Source: Rhynochetos jubatus (taxonomy: Eukaryota; Chordata; Aves; Eurypygiformes; Rhynochetidae). From it: a stretch of DNA of 64,000 bases. A program made the translations under genes and the position numbers. The stretch covers positions 24,000,222 to 24,064,221 of the forward strand of contig CM050654.1 of assembly GCA_027574665.1 (NCBI GenBank). The letters run 5' to 3'. Under the pieces are notes generated by a model, which worked only from the letters and a program-made list of their open reading frames with translations, did no database searches and had not been told where the DNA came from. This document shows, piece by piece, positions 38,664-51,664 of this stretch (positions are counted from its first letter, which is position 1; each line of letters opens with the position of its first letter).

Positions 38664-41600
38664 AGATTTAATGCTGGGAATGTTCTTCTCTATAGCAAGG
38701 TAATAATATTGCTTTGTAGCTATTTTTAATGGGTCACTTATTGTTTTGAATTAGCAGATGTATTTGCACTGTTTCTAGGCACTGTGTAAAACCCAGGCAG
38801 TGATTATTTTGTGTTTGTTTCCTTATATCTATTGCTATCTTCCCTGTCTATTGCATCAACTAAAAATAAAGCAACTGAACAAAACCTTACAATATTAAAA
38901 TAATATTTAGGTGAGTTATATTCCTTAAATTCGTGCAGAAATGACTCTCTTTAGTTTTCTAGATTAAATTGGGATATTAACCTTGATTATTGAATTACAT
39001 TGAGATGTTTTAAGTTAAAAAATGTATATTAACATGATTTTGTGCTAAGGCAACTTCTTTTTCCCTCTTTTTCTTAGTATTAGCCGTGGAAAGAGTGTTG
39101 GTAAGCTTAACATGCCATCTGAATGTAGCTCAGTTCAGGCAAGGGAGCTTTGACGTTTCAATCACAAGAGGGAGCTGTTGGAGCTAAAACTACTAGAAAG
39201 GCTCTCTTACACATTGCCTTTTTAATCAATACTGCTCAGTTCTAAATATTTAATGAAATACATTAACAATTATTAGTTTCCACCATCACACCCTGTGACT
39301 ACCACTGACATGCGTTTTCTAAGAGAAGTATGAAAACAATAATTAAAGCGAATAAACCTATACATTGATAGTAATATATTTGGAGTGTGTGGGGGAACAA
39401 CAGCCAATCTTTTCTCCTTATGTTGGTGACAAGCTTAAATCTGCATCAAAGCAAACAGTCTTGTCAAGCAGTGAAACGTTACTTTCGTTATAGAAACCTT
39501 TGTTACTCGTTTATGTTGTTTTGTATCAAAAGTCTGAGTCCAACTTTTCTAGTGGTTCTGGTAGGAAATAGAGCGCACACATGAATGTCATATGGTGAAG
39601 AATGTCAGTTTATATGAAAATTGAAGAATTATCTGTTTTCCCCCTGCAGTTATGCACAAAGGCATCATTGTCAGTTGCCTTTCTTAGACCTTCCCTGCAG
39701 GCATGATCAGACTCAAGCAGACAGCTATTTTCCTTTAATTTTCCACAGCAAGCCAGTAATGCTTATGATTATTGTGAAGTCAGGAAAAGTTTAGTTTCAT
39801 CAAGTGACATGTAGTGTTGCAATTAGTTACTTAAGCACTTCTTATAAAATTTTCTACTATGGTTTCTAGCTTGTCAGACGCAGCTAAATATTAGCATCTC
39901 GTATTAAACAGGAGGGTAAAAACTCCTTGCAGAAAGCACAGCTGACAGCTCTCAACATGAGCTGAATGATCACTCACAATTGTAATCGATTCTGTAAGTA
40001 CTGAACACAAACCCCCAGGCAATTGAGGAAAATAGGATGATGAAGGACTGCAAACTAATACGTTACACATCTTCATTGATTAGTCATTGATTAACCATTA
40101 TTTTCCTGAATGACAAACAGCTAGTGGTAAAGTAACTGAAGCTGATGATTTATTTACATGTTAGACAGAAGATGACTTCTTTATTCAGCTGATCGTGAGC
40201 TAATGCAAAATCAGAAGACAGCAACAGTTTAAGAATAAAGGCAGGTTTATAATCTTTTTTGACAGCATTCCTAGATTTAAAATGCTCTTTACTGAAAAGA
40301 AATTTAACTAGACTTTCAAGCAACACATGAAATTCAAATGTGGATCATCTACACGGTACCTGTAGTATAACTACATTTAAAGAGAAGATCATTTTATAGA
40401 CTTGGTATTTACAAGAATATTGATCAGTGTTTATTGAACTTTTAATTTAATTCTCTGTTTTGTTCAGTGCCTTATTGGCAATTAAACACAGCTGCAGAAA
40501 TGGCAGAATAATGGTTTGCAATATACCTACTATCATTATTCTGAAAATGCTTCCAAACTCTAGCTTTGAACACCCCATGGAATTAGGAAACACATAATTA
40601 GGAAGCAGTCTATGCATTTGAAGATCAGTTTTTTCTTTAATACGTATCAAACATCTAATTATAATCAGCCTCTACCAATACAGTATGAAGTAAAACTGAT
40701 TGCAGTGGAAGGTGGTGGTGGGGTTGGAGTGAGGTTTCTGCCAGTCCAGTGGACTTGTGTTGGGAGTCCAGTTGACCTTTACCCCTTCTGTTTTCTTTTG
40801 TAGTCACTTCCCCCCGCCCTCCCTAAGGAGGGAACAAATCTATTCCTAGTGAATGTAGTGCCTATTCCTAGTGAATGGAGGCCTATCTTACTGTCTGTTT
40901 GAGAGATTCCCTGGTACGGTCTACTTCAGCTAAGAAGTATTGTATACAATGCCTGTTGTGATCATTAGTGATGAATCATTAGTATTTTCCCTTAGCCTTA
41001 ATTGTGGTGAGCTTTTTGTAAGCACTTGGATATGTTTCTTCATAAGAATTATGTTCTAAATTAACAGTAATTAATGTGCACTTAATATAGAGTGCTAGTG
41101 ATCTGTAATGTGTATTAACTAGTTATCAGAGTTCTAGTGAAAGAAGTGTGCTTTCAGGATACATGAATGCAGAATAAATATTTAAGGGAAATTCATCACT
41201 GTTGCTAGATTTAAAGGTTAATTATCATATCACATAAATGAAGAAAGATGCTAGTATAGTAGTATACCACAGAACTGCATTTGAAGTGGAAATGTGCTTA
41301 ATACTACCTTTAACTGTTTCATTGTTATACATGGAGTTGTGCAATTCTGTTGTTTTCTGGTCTTATTATTTTTCTAATTCTGTAAATTAATACATTAAAA
41401 TATCACTACACGCTTGGCAAACTTGTTATATATCAAATTCCCTCCCTATGTTTTATGGTGAAAACGTATCATACACCTTTTATCTTCCATATGTGTTTTC
41501 GAGAGGCTTACTTTACCAGCTGGATATCAGTTGCTATCGACTTGTATCTTCTGAACACATTTAGTATGAACCTCTGCTAATTTATTAGTTTTACTGTTGA

Positions 41601-44591
41601 AATGTTTGTCAACTGGCACTAAACATTGATCTTATTTCAGGGTTTGAGCACTTTTTACATTAAAAACAGTAAAACCCCATACTCTTTGCTTTCAGATATG
41701 TGACTTGCTTGTGAAAGAGATCTGGGACAATGATGAATTTATACCATTATTATTTTTGCCTTTCTGCCAACGGGGTAAAGTTGAACCACTTCACCCCTCA
41801 GGACATCCAGTTCTCCCGTAGTTTCAGGACTGGGTTGGATTGGGGATCAGAAGCATTTTACCAGGCACCAAGTTGCTGCTGGCTAGACAGTTCCACGTTA
41901 TGAGCCCTGAAATGATGTGACGATGTCTTAATTATAAATCTCTACCTCCTCACGGCTAATCAGCAGTGTGCGTTTCTGAGGGACCTGCAGCACTCCTGTC
42001 TTCCCAAGTGCTGCCTCGTGCTGCACACCCAGCGTTCACAACTGGACAGTGCTGATTGTTTTAACAAGTCTGAAAAATACCAAAAGAGAAATTGCTCTTG
42101 CAGTAAAACCACAAGGAAAAGCCTCTAGCACAAGGCATGAAAATACACAGTTCCAGTTACACCTGCACTTTCAATACCTCTTTCTGGTTCCCTGTGTAAA
42201 AGTGAATAAGAAATCCAATGAATCCTCATATAATGTTGTGTGTCATACTCTGTTTCTTTTACCCGTTTAAATTGCCAATTAAGGGAACTATTCTCACGAA
42301 CAAGAGTGTGATGTGGCATGGTATGTAATGCTGGTACATACTTTGTAGTTGAAGGAAAGAAAGAAGTATTTTGCATTTTCCCTCTCGTTGTTTTGAGTCT
42401 GGGTGTGTTATCATATCTACGCAAGGGGTAGAATATGCTTCAGTGTCTTCAAGCATATTTAATATCTTTAAATTTTTAAATGAAAATGTAGCTGTCAATT
42501 TTAAACTAATTTGGATGGACAGCAATAAAATGCAAACCTCACTTCAAATTAGAATTTTCAGTGAGGATTTCTAATGGAAAGTAATTGCTGACAATAGGAA
42601 ATGACAAATTACTAATTACTTAGTTCAATTAGACTTTTGTGCCTTTGGTCCTAAGTGGCAAGCATACAGCAAATCTTGCACTTTTGTAACAATTAATGAC
42701 ACTAAAACTATTTAAACTGCCAACAGATGTGAGTAAGAAGACATGAATTGAAACTTACTTAATTTACATACTATCCCAATTTTATATCAAGTAAATGGTG
42801 TTTAATTTTTATGTTACAATTAAATATCACTGGCATAGTGTAATTTCTGCAGAACTTTTCAGAATAGAATAGTTTTGCTGAAATGCTAGTGCTAATGCCT
42901 TTTTTCCTCTTATCACAGCACTATTTATCTTAAAGTGACTCTAAAATATATAGGGGCAGTGAATCGAATATAATTTTTTTTAGAGCTTGTGCTAACAGTT
43001 TTCCCAAAGTGGGATGTAGAATTGCATCAACTAGACTAATGTAAGATTTAAAAATCTAATTCTAATTTATTGGTGAATGCAAAACTTCATCCAGTGTATA
43101 GCGTTTGGAAACAATCAAATATCTATGTTTTCTTCACTGTCTTTTATTAAAGTCTTTCCAAAATTTGTAAGTTACATAGTGTTTCTTCATTAACACTATG
43201 CTGGTTCATGCTATTTTTTAGTAAAGGGTGAATTCTTCATTCTTTCTCACATATTGCAGTTTAGCTCTTTTGAATTGCTTTCAACTATGTTTCTACTGAC
43301 TATGAAGAGTGGCAGACCATAAATTGACTGTAACAGTTTCTGTGCAGTCATTAATCTATTTATGCACAGGTATGTTTTCCCTGTGAAGTTTACCATGATT
43401 TCTGCTCCTCAAAACTTCTAATATTGCATGCCTAAAATTAAATACCCAAATAAACCTTTCATGCCTTAGGAACGGCTAGCCTCTTTTCAGTGTTTTCCAT
43501 GTGATTGTTAAGATTTCTTTAGGTGTTTAATAGTTCTGAGAACTGGCCACTTCTTTTTGGATATATGAATAACCAGCTTTGGAAATATTTCCCAGTAATA
43601 TATTTTTAGTCAAGAAAAGAAGGAAAAAAATACTAAATTGTGAAGCTATTAATCCAACAAAACTCTGTTTGACTTTACAGATTGTTTTGCAAAGGCCTAT
43701 TTCTGACCTCTTCCCTTAGGCAAAATAAAAAGAAAGCTAAAGGCAACATTTAAAATAATCTATTAATCTAATAGTAATTTATGATTACTTCATTTTCCAG
43801 AAGAATCTCCCTGTCCTTTTGTTTTGTAGCAAGATATAAGGCAGTAGAGGGTATTGTAGCAATAGGTGTTCCTGCTGAAAAGATGCATTGATAGATAATA
43901 GTCTCAATATGGGAGTAGAAATAAGAATGCCTTTATAAAATACAAATGAGAAGGCTAAAAGAAAATTAAAATCTAGGACCCAAATCAGGAAAGATTTATA
44001 AAAGTGCCTACATTTAGTTTCAAGAGTTGTCTTGAAAAAGAGTGTGTTTTTAAGGTGCATTGTGCAGGAGTGTAATTTTGGTTTACAAAAGAATATAAGT
44101 ACTGATAATGTTACAACCGCCTTAATGCAGCACATTTCAAGACAGACTAAGTGTGAGACTGCACATACTATTGTGGCATTTCTTCCTCGGTGTGCTTTTA
44201 TCTAAGGTCTTTGCAAATGACTGCCAATTGATCATCGCTTTCCTCAGTCTTCTTACGGTTTATGTAGTACTGCAAACAAAATAATATAATAAGATTCTCC
44301 TTGATTTGAAATATTAGGTGGCAGAAAAGCTGAACTGATGTAGAAGGTGTATATTACACATGAGGGTTATAACCATCCAACCATATACTTTAAGAGCTAG
44401 CTTTTCACCTGGAGTATGTTAGTAGAGTTTTGTTGTTAGTAGATATGCTTCAATCTACATTGCTTAAGTCTGGCAATTTCTGAGATTTAGTGTGTTATAA
44501 TCCTCTAAAAAGCAGCCACATAGTAGACAGGCTGTGAAACTCCTGGCAAAAGGATTTCTGTAAGTGCATTTCCCCAAGAGATTTTGTCTTG

Positions 44592-44665
44592 TGGGATTTG
44601 GGGTTTGGTTTTTTTGGGTTTGTTTTTTGGTTTAGTTTATTTGTTTGTTTGGGGTTTTTTTTAGT
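44592..44665. repeat. G/T-rich low-complexity tract
   Basis: Runs of T interrupted by GGG and GG on the plus strand, ending in GTTTGTTTGGGG and a T run. It is the plus-strand counterpart in style of the A/C-rich tract at 14348-14462. No coding meaning. Confidence 0.75.
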
Positions 44666-44859
44666 GTTTTTATTTAATTTCTAAGTTTCCAGTAATTAAG
44701 TCAATTATACTATTACTTGAGAACAAACAGAGCTGATAACTGAATTGAATTGCCAGCAGCAGTTTTGGACAAACCTATGTTGTTTCACCACAGCTGTAGT
44801 TTTCTCTTCCCAAAAGCTCAGTGAACTTTAGAGCTAGAAATATGAGAGACCATACCTCA

Positions 44860-45175
44860 TAATAGAGGAGAAAGGAAAAGCTTAGGCAGGGGGTAGGAAG
44901 CCTGGGCAGGGACAGAGGAAAGAAAGACTCACAAATCAGAAAGGAAAAAAAAAAGTGACATTGGTATTGTGCTTAGAAAGAGATAATGTGGAAAAGAGGT
45001 GAGAGCAGGGACAGAAGTATACCTGGAGCAAGAAGGACAGAAAAAAAAGTGGCCTAATTAGAAGAAAAAAGAGAGAGACAGATGATGGGGGGAAGCAAAA
45101 GAAGGGTCAAAGATACCAGGCAAAAAAAATAATGAAGCTAAGGAAAATTAGCAGGACAGATATAAGGCTAAGAAT
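44860..45175. repeat. Purine-rich (A/G) strand-asymmetric stretch
   Basis: About 300 bases in which A and G dominate the plus strand, with many GGAAAG, AGGGAC and GAAAAAAG units but no clean repeat period. Includes GAGAGAGACAG near 45071-45081. No open frame of interest. Confidence 0.6.
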
Positions 45176-46872
45176 ATGGTGTCTTCATTCATGCCACAAT
45201 GAATCATGAGTGTAGAATGTTTAGGCTGATTTAATCATCCGCGGAGTGTATCATTTCCTTTACAGCTCCATCATAATTATTGAGGCACTGGCAACAGATG
45301 AAATGTGCAATTCCTGATTGTTTGGATTGCTGAGAAAAAGGAGTACGAGAAGGACAAAAGACAAGAATACAAATGTGTTCAGGTTTAGTTGCAGTTTGAA
45401 TGAAATATGTGGATATAAGTGTACATACAACCTGCATGAAGAGATACCTGTATACACTAACATGGAAGCTAAATTTATAATGACAGTGTTGTGTCAACTA
45501 AGAACTGAGCAATAATAATTTACATCAGTGGCAATATATTGCTTTAGTAATGAAACATACTGGGTAAAGTTAAGTTTTTGAAATGGACTAATACCACTAC
45601 TGTTGCAAGCATTTCCTTTACTAAAACATTATTTTTTTTCATGATAAAAAGGTATTTTTATAGTAGTTGGGAAACACAAACATCCACAGTCCTTTAGGAT
45701 TTAATAAGAAAATAAGGACCACTCAAAATTACCATACTTTTCTTGGCTTCTGTGGCCCAGTATACTTCAAAATGACATTTGTAGTTACAGAAACGTAGTT
45801 GTCGGATGTGATAATTTTCATGTATTTTTCCCCAAAGTGAAAAACGATATGAATGAATTTGTACTGTGCCCCTCTCAGATAATTTTCTCTTATCATAGCA
45901 GTGAAAAGTAATTGTACAGGATGATGCTGTAAATATTTGCTGCTAATCTAATGGTTGGCTTGTTGTTCTTCATGGGAATTATGCTTTTCCATTTTATTTT
46001 TTAAAATTAATGATTTAACCACAGTAACTCTAATGGAAATTGCTGATAAAAATAGATCTCATCCTTCTTTTTTTAAATTCACTGACAAGTTCTACTACTC
46101 CAATGTTTCTGAACAGGTAAACAGCCTGCTGCCTCATCACCCCTCCCCACCTTTTTTTTTTTTTAAGAGAGGAAATCTGAAGTGTGAAAAGAAAAATTGG
46201 TATCATTTAGAAGTAAGACCCTGATTCAGCAAAAATCAGTTTGACTTGTGCACTGGGCAAGGCCGCTGAAGTCCTGAACAATTGTTTTTCATAGCTACAT
46301 GTGCAGTGGAAGACAGATGGCTGTTTTGCTAAATGTGGTCCAGCCATCTTAAATATGCTTAAATAAAATGTTTATTTAGAATTTTTCAGCTATGACATAG
46401 CATTAAATAAGAGCTCATTATTAGTAACAGATTTTTTTTTTTGCAGATTGACGGTTGTCTTATACCTGTATTATATGTGATACTAACAAATGCAGTTGAC
46501 AGATATGAATTAAAACTTTGTTTGATTTCATGTTCATTTAAAAAATTGCCTTTCAGAAAAAAGAGCAGTTATAAAATGAAAATGTGAAAATAGGGAAAAA
46601 ATGTGATATATTCTACAGCTCTATTACGGATAAAGCACTGCCATAAGTGGAAGACAAAAATCCCTGTAAAACTTAGAAGAAAGCAAGTGCTCCTTTTAAA
46701 ATGTAACTGTATAGTAGAATAACAGTGGAGGAAAGAGAACAAGAGTCTACTCAAACACGGTAAGGACGAAATGCTTTTTGATAGATAGGGTGTTTTTTTG
46801 AGGGGGTGAAGCCTTTTTTTCTCTTCTAACCAAGATAGCAGAAGAGCAGGAAACCAGTAAACTCAGTTATTG

Positions 46873-47470
46873 CTAATAGCCAAGTGTGCGCAGATGGCCA
46901 AGAAGGCCAATGGCATTCTGGCTTGCACTGGGAACAGTGTGGCCAGTAGGACTAGGGCAGTGACTGTCCCCCTGTACTCAGCATTGGTGAGGCTGCACCT
47001 CGAATCTTGTGTTCAGTTTTGGACCTCTCACTATAAGAAGGACATTGAGGTTCTGGAGTATGTCCAGAGGAGGGTAACAAAGCTGTTGAAGGGTCCAGAG
47101 CACAAGCAGCTGAGGCAACTGCAAAAGAGGAGGCTCAGGGGAGACCTACAACTACCCGAAAGGAGGTCTCAGAGATATGGGTGTTGGTCTCTTCTTCCAA
47201 GTGACAGGACAAGAGGAAATGGCTTCAAGTTGTGCCAGGGAAGGTTTAGATTTGGTATTAGGAAAAATTTCTTTGCTGGAAGGGTTGTCAGGCATTGGAA
47301 TGGACTGCTCAAGGAGGTGGTTGAGCCACCATTCCTAGAAGTATTTGAGAGACTTATGGACGAGGTGCTTAGGGACGTGGTTTAGTGATGGAAATAACAC
47401 TGTTAGGTTAATGGTTGGACTTGATGATCTTGAAAGGTCTTTTTCAACCTAAAGTATTCTATGATTCTAA
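46873..47470 (+). mobile_element. CR1 LINE 3' part with open 171-codon pol remnant
   Basis: This is the C-terminal part of a CR1 ORF2 protein and the 3' end. The frame 46870-47385 is open for 171 codons and shows the family text in order: [10 protein letters not shown], then [55 protein letters not shown], then IRKNFF and [14 protein letters not shown]. After residue about 75, a stretch equivalent to the usual [13 protein letters not shown] block is missing, so there is an in-frame internal deletion. The reverse-transcriptase catalytic domain is absent because of 5' truncation, so the protein could not be active. The 3' end (GGTCTTTTTCAACCTAAAG, then TATTCTATGATTCT) differs from the copy at 25459-26292, suggesting a different CR1 subfamily. 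Confidence 0.95.
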
Positions 47471-49267
47471 TAGCTGGAAGGTGGTATACCAATACAATGA
47501 GAGAAAATGCATATTATAAGTATGGATTTTGTGGTTGCTTTGTAGTGGTCTGCTGCTGTTGTGGACAAAGTGTATGAGGCCAAATACTTTTTAAAGAAAA
47601 CAGTATAGAGTATATTAGTGCACGCAAAAGCTTATGGATATTTATGTCTTTGTACATGTATCTTGACTAGATTGTAGGCAAGAGCTAAAACAGGGATACT
47701 TGATTTTCAGCTTAACACACAGCACTGACCCTTGGAAATGAAGTACCTATGTGCTGTTTATATTGGCAGATTTCTAGAGTGGTTGTGACTAAAACTTTTA
47801 CCTTGTTACTACAGTACTGGAGAAATAAGCTAATGACTATTGTAAAGCAGACTAAGCAAATGTAGTTTGAAATCAGCCATCCACAAAAGTGAGGTCAAGT
47901 TCCTTCTTGACAATACCTGTTTTGGCAAAATAAAGCAAAACAGAAGCTCGTATACAATCTTCTTATGAAACTTTTTTTGTTAATTATGGTGTAGCACACA
48001 GACACGAAGAGAAAATTATCTACCTCACGTTAGGTTCTCAAATAGCTGTTATTGGGAGCCTAAAGCAGTCAAAAATCAATTATTTCCAAAATCATGAACT
48101 TGTCTAATATCCTTACTTTTGTGATGGTAATTTTAATTTGCTAAGCTTATATTACCTAGTCTTTTGATGTTTCCATTTTTTATAAGCAAAAATGGAATTT
48201 AGAAGCAGGATTTTAAGGAAGAAACCCAGTCTGTTTCAAGACATTAATGCTAGGAGGAGTACTAGACATGGCAATGCTGAAAGTCTTTGCCTCTTGATGT
48301 GGCATGTACTGCAACTCATCATGAGGAAGTAAGAGTGAGTAAAGCTTCTTAAGTCTGGGCTGCGCTTTCCTAAAGAGCACTGCCTTCTGACATCCCAGAG
48401 AAGGTGGAATCAGCTGTCAGGCTGCCTCAGACCCTTATGGCCCTACCAGAAAAATGGATTTGTGTGGCATTAAGTTGCTTTTGCCCCCATTAGGTTGCAT
48501 CACTACTGCAGCCAAAACCTGCTTTTAAACTTCTCTTGTGTTTGATCCCCTGACTTAGGTCCTCTCACTGTTGTAAATTGCTTCTTTGGAGGATGGAGAA
48601 GGGCTGGCCGTGTCTGTATTGTAGCTTTTAGTAACAGGTATGGTCAACTTCATTCAGTGATGTGCATGTTTCGGTGGGTTTTACCTTTCTCTTTTTCTTA
48701 AAAAGAAGTCTCATACTGTATCACTTTGTTTTGTTGCAGAGAATCAATTAGTAGATTTAGAAACGGCTGATCACTTAAATTGCAGACAATGGGTAAGCTT
48801 CGGTTTTTTAACTTGAAAAAAACACCCCTAACATCATCAGCAGATAGACATGTCAGGAATTTGTTCATTTGACTCTATTTGCTAGAGCTCGAGGCCAGGT
48901 TCTGCTCCTTTATGCTCCTGGTATGCTAGAGTAAGTCTGATGCAAGTCTTGTGATATCCGTTGTCCCTGTGGATTTATCACAGGAAGAACAAGGTAGAGC
49001 TGAAGAAGAATCAAGCCCTTACCCTGAGTTAATCTGTGATGGTATCTGGCTCCATGACCTGTCACTTACCAAACTCTGATGAGCCTTGATAGAAAGAAGC
49101 AGCTTCTGGCACCTCAGTGTCCTCCTCTTCCGTTTCTTTCCTCCCCCCTTCCAAAACTCTCCCCACATTCTTTCAGTAGAAATACTCATAATTTAAAGAC
49201 AATCCTTCATTGCTTTTCATAATGCATTAGGTTCCTTGGATATATCAAATCGTTACATTTTTCTGGG
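47471..49267. other. Unique noncoding DNA, no gene seen
   Basis: Unremarkable sequence with a slightly GC-richer patch at about 48340-48620. No transposon, RNA gene or convincing exon was recognised. Confidence 0.65.
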
Positions 49268-49318
49268 AGGGGTGTCTCTTGAAGAGTCTTTTCCAACCTA
49301 AATGATTCTGTGATTCTA
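49268..49318 (+). mobile_element. CR1 3' tail fragment
   Basis: A 50-base relic with the CR1 terminal blocks GTGTCTCTTGAAGAGTCTTT, TCCAACCTAAATG and ATTCTGTGATTCT in the right order. It has no coding part and lies on the same strand as all other CR1 pieces in the window. Confidence 0.8.
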
Positions 49319-51664
49319 GGAAAATTTTAGAAAGTGGAGCGGCAACAAGACTTTATATTAGACTGCAAAGAGAAAGATCTGGTTTGTTCTCACACTGGGT
49401 ACAAGTCTGTCATATATTTTTTGCCTCTCAAAGGTGAGATAGCTTTAGAACCCACAGCCTGTCACTGAAATTTGCCTTTTGCACTGGAGGTGTGCGTGTG
49501 CTGGTACACCCCGAGCCCGGGGGAGAGCAGCTCTGTAGCTCAGTGTGGTACAAGTAGCCTTTTCAGTTTTTCTGCATTCTTGCTTAGTCATGAAAGGTAA
49601 TTTAACTCTGACTTTAGTACAATCCACAGGGTTTTGGCAGTAGTTTATTGATTTCTGTGTTTTATTTTTTATTTACCTCTCTGAATTCCATATGGCTTTC
49701 GATTTAGTTGTACTGAAAAAGGACAAAGAAAAATCCCACTCTGGTATGTCAAAAACTACACTTTGACTCAATAGGGAATGATACGAGGTGAAAGACGTTT
49801 TTCTACGGGCTTACAGAGCACTGTAACTGTTTCAATAATTCACAAAACCACTGGTATTTATAAACCATTGTCTTGTACCAGGACATGGAGTGTTTACAAC
49901 TGCGAGGAAAGGACAGATCCTGCCCCCCTGGACTCACAGTCTCCCCATTTACCTCCTACAGTCAGAGAGTTCCTTAACTTTCATTTATTGATTGGTTCAT
50001 TCATTCTAGCTTATATTAATGTTATCACTGGAAAAATCTGCACACACACACGACCCAGCAGGCTCATTTTCTTTCAGGACTTGTTGTCCTTCCTCTGTTA
50101 CTGAAACAGCTTTCTGTTTCCAGGCTAGCTAGCTGAAAGACTGTTTGTGGCTATAAAAGAGCCAACCCGGGGCTCAGTACATGGATCTGAGGAGGATTAC
50201 TAAGGATTCTAGGGCATTTTGCTTCTGTCCAAAATTACTTTAAGGCATAGGTGTCAGATAGCTTGGCTGTGTCTGATGGATCAAGGGGACGGAGTGAGAG
50301 TGAGAACGAGGTGAAAGGGATAAGGAATGGATTGAGGACAAAAGGAAGATCAGAAAGCAGTCTGGGCAGTGAAGGGAAAGACAGGAACAATATCTTACTT
50401 GTGAACTTCTATTTCTAACTCTTTGAATACCAAAGGCGATCGAGAGCATTTCTTCAGACATATTGACACAAGCTGGAGACAGGTAGCTGGCTTTAAAATT
50501 CACTGCTGATTGTGAATTATCGACAGCATTTTAAAATTAATTTCTTTGACAGACTTTAAATGTAGGAAGGTGTATATTCTTATTTTGAGTCATAAATAAA
50601 AATGAAACAAGTGTTTTTCACTGTGGGCCTATTTTCTCTCAATTTCATTCATTTTGACAATTCTGGCAGTAGCTGTTTAAGAAACAATCAAAACAACAAT
50701 AATCAGTGTTGGAGGTCAGGACTGCAGCACATTTGCAGAGCTGTGTGTGAAGAGGAGCATCCTAACTGTGCTGTGCATGGCTGTGGGCACTGAACAGGCG
50801 GGCTGCCATAAGCCCCAGTACCTGGCATGCTCTCTGCCTGGCACTGGGTGCCTGGGTTAAAGTCATCTGGGAAGCTGCTACATCTGCACTGTAATGCTGA
50901 TGTTTCTGGATCTCAAAACCTAGCTTTGATTAGCAGTATCTAGTACTGTGGCCCTCACGACGTAGCGCATAATTCTCTGGATTTTCTGCAGAAGTAGAGT
51001 CAAGTAATTTTACAGAAGCACAAGCAGGAGTCACATTGTTGTGGCGCAGCCCTTCGTTTTTTGAATAAAACCAAGATATTCTTGTTCAAGTATAAATGTC
51101 CATGCACTGGTTTAGCCATATGATCGAATGTGCAGTGTGTAAGCTGTTTCACTATCTCGCTGCCCATCCATGGGTATATGGGTACGGTGATATACAGCCA
51201 GAAGAGAATGTAATTTTTTGGTTGGGCACAAGAATGACCTCTTTTGCATCTACAGGTGTTACTGAATCTCTGGTTCACTTGGGAGACAGAATTCTAAGGA
51301 TAGTCATATGGGGTGGCAATGGAAAAGGCATGGTTATATCTAACTTTTTTTAGTGTTACATACTAGGGTGACTTAGAAGTACCTGAAAGATGTAGATTGA
51401 GTCAATGAGAATCAGTGTCCTAGACAGGGGTGTTTACAGCACACCAGGGAAAGGAATGTGAGCTTTGATATGGTGGGCCAAATTTTTTACTGATGTCTTT
51501 TAGATTTGTTCTGTGTATTTGTTATTCTATGTGTACTGTGCTAATTGGACCTCAGACATGTATGTTTTTTCTCCCTGTCAGCTTATAATCACATTCTTTT
51601 CCTAATCTCCTAAACTAAAAAACATAGCAGAGAAATTGGTATGGTAGTTTTAGTGCATCCTGCA
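49319..51664. other. Unique noncoding DNA, no gene seen
   Basis: No supported gene. Open frames up to 108 codons (49778-50104, plus) lack motifs. A short CA run is at about 50041-50051. A few clustered CpGs lie at 49485-49518. Sequence from about 51640 leads into the CR1 copy, whose exact 5' border is uncertain. Confidence 0.6.

Larger units (their letters stand above)
38664..46872. other. Unique noncoding DNA with conserved-element-like patches
   Basis: No supported gene in 8.2 kb. The sequence is rich in TAATTA/ATTA-type motifs and has CpG-retaining patches, notably 41771-42034 and about 45233-45350, which resemble conserved noncoding elements in texture only. There is a 22-base-period duplication of CTATTCCTAGTGAATG at 40840-40877. 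Low-complexity tracts occur at 44592-44665 (G/T-rich), 44860-45175 (purine-rich) and 46152-46164 (T run). A 23-base splice-bordered segment lies at 39078-39100 (see findings). Confidence 0.6.
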
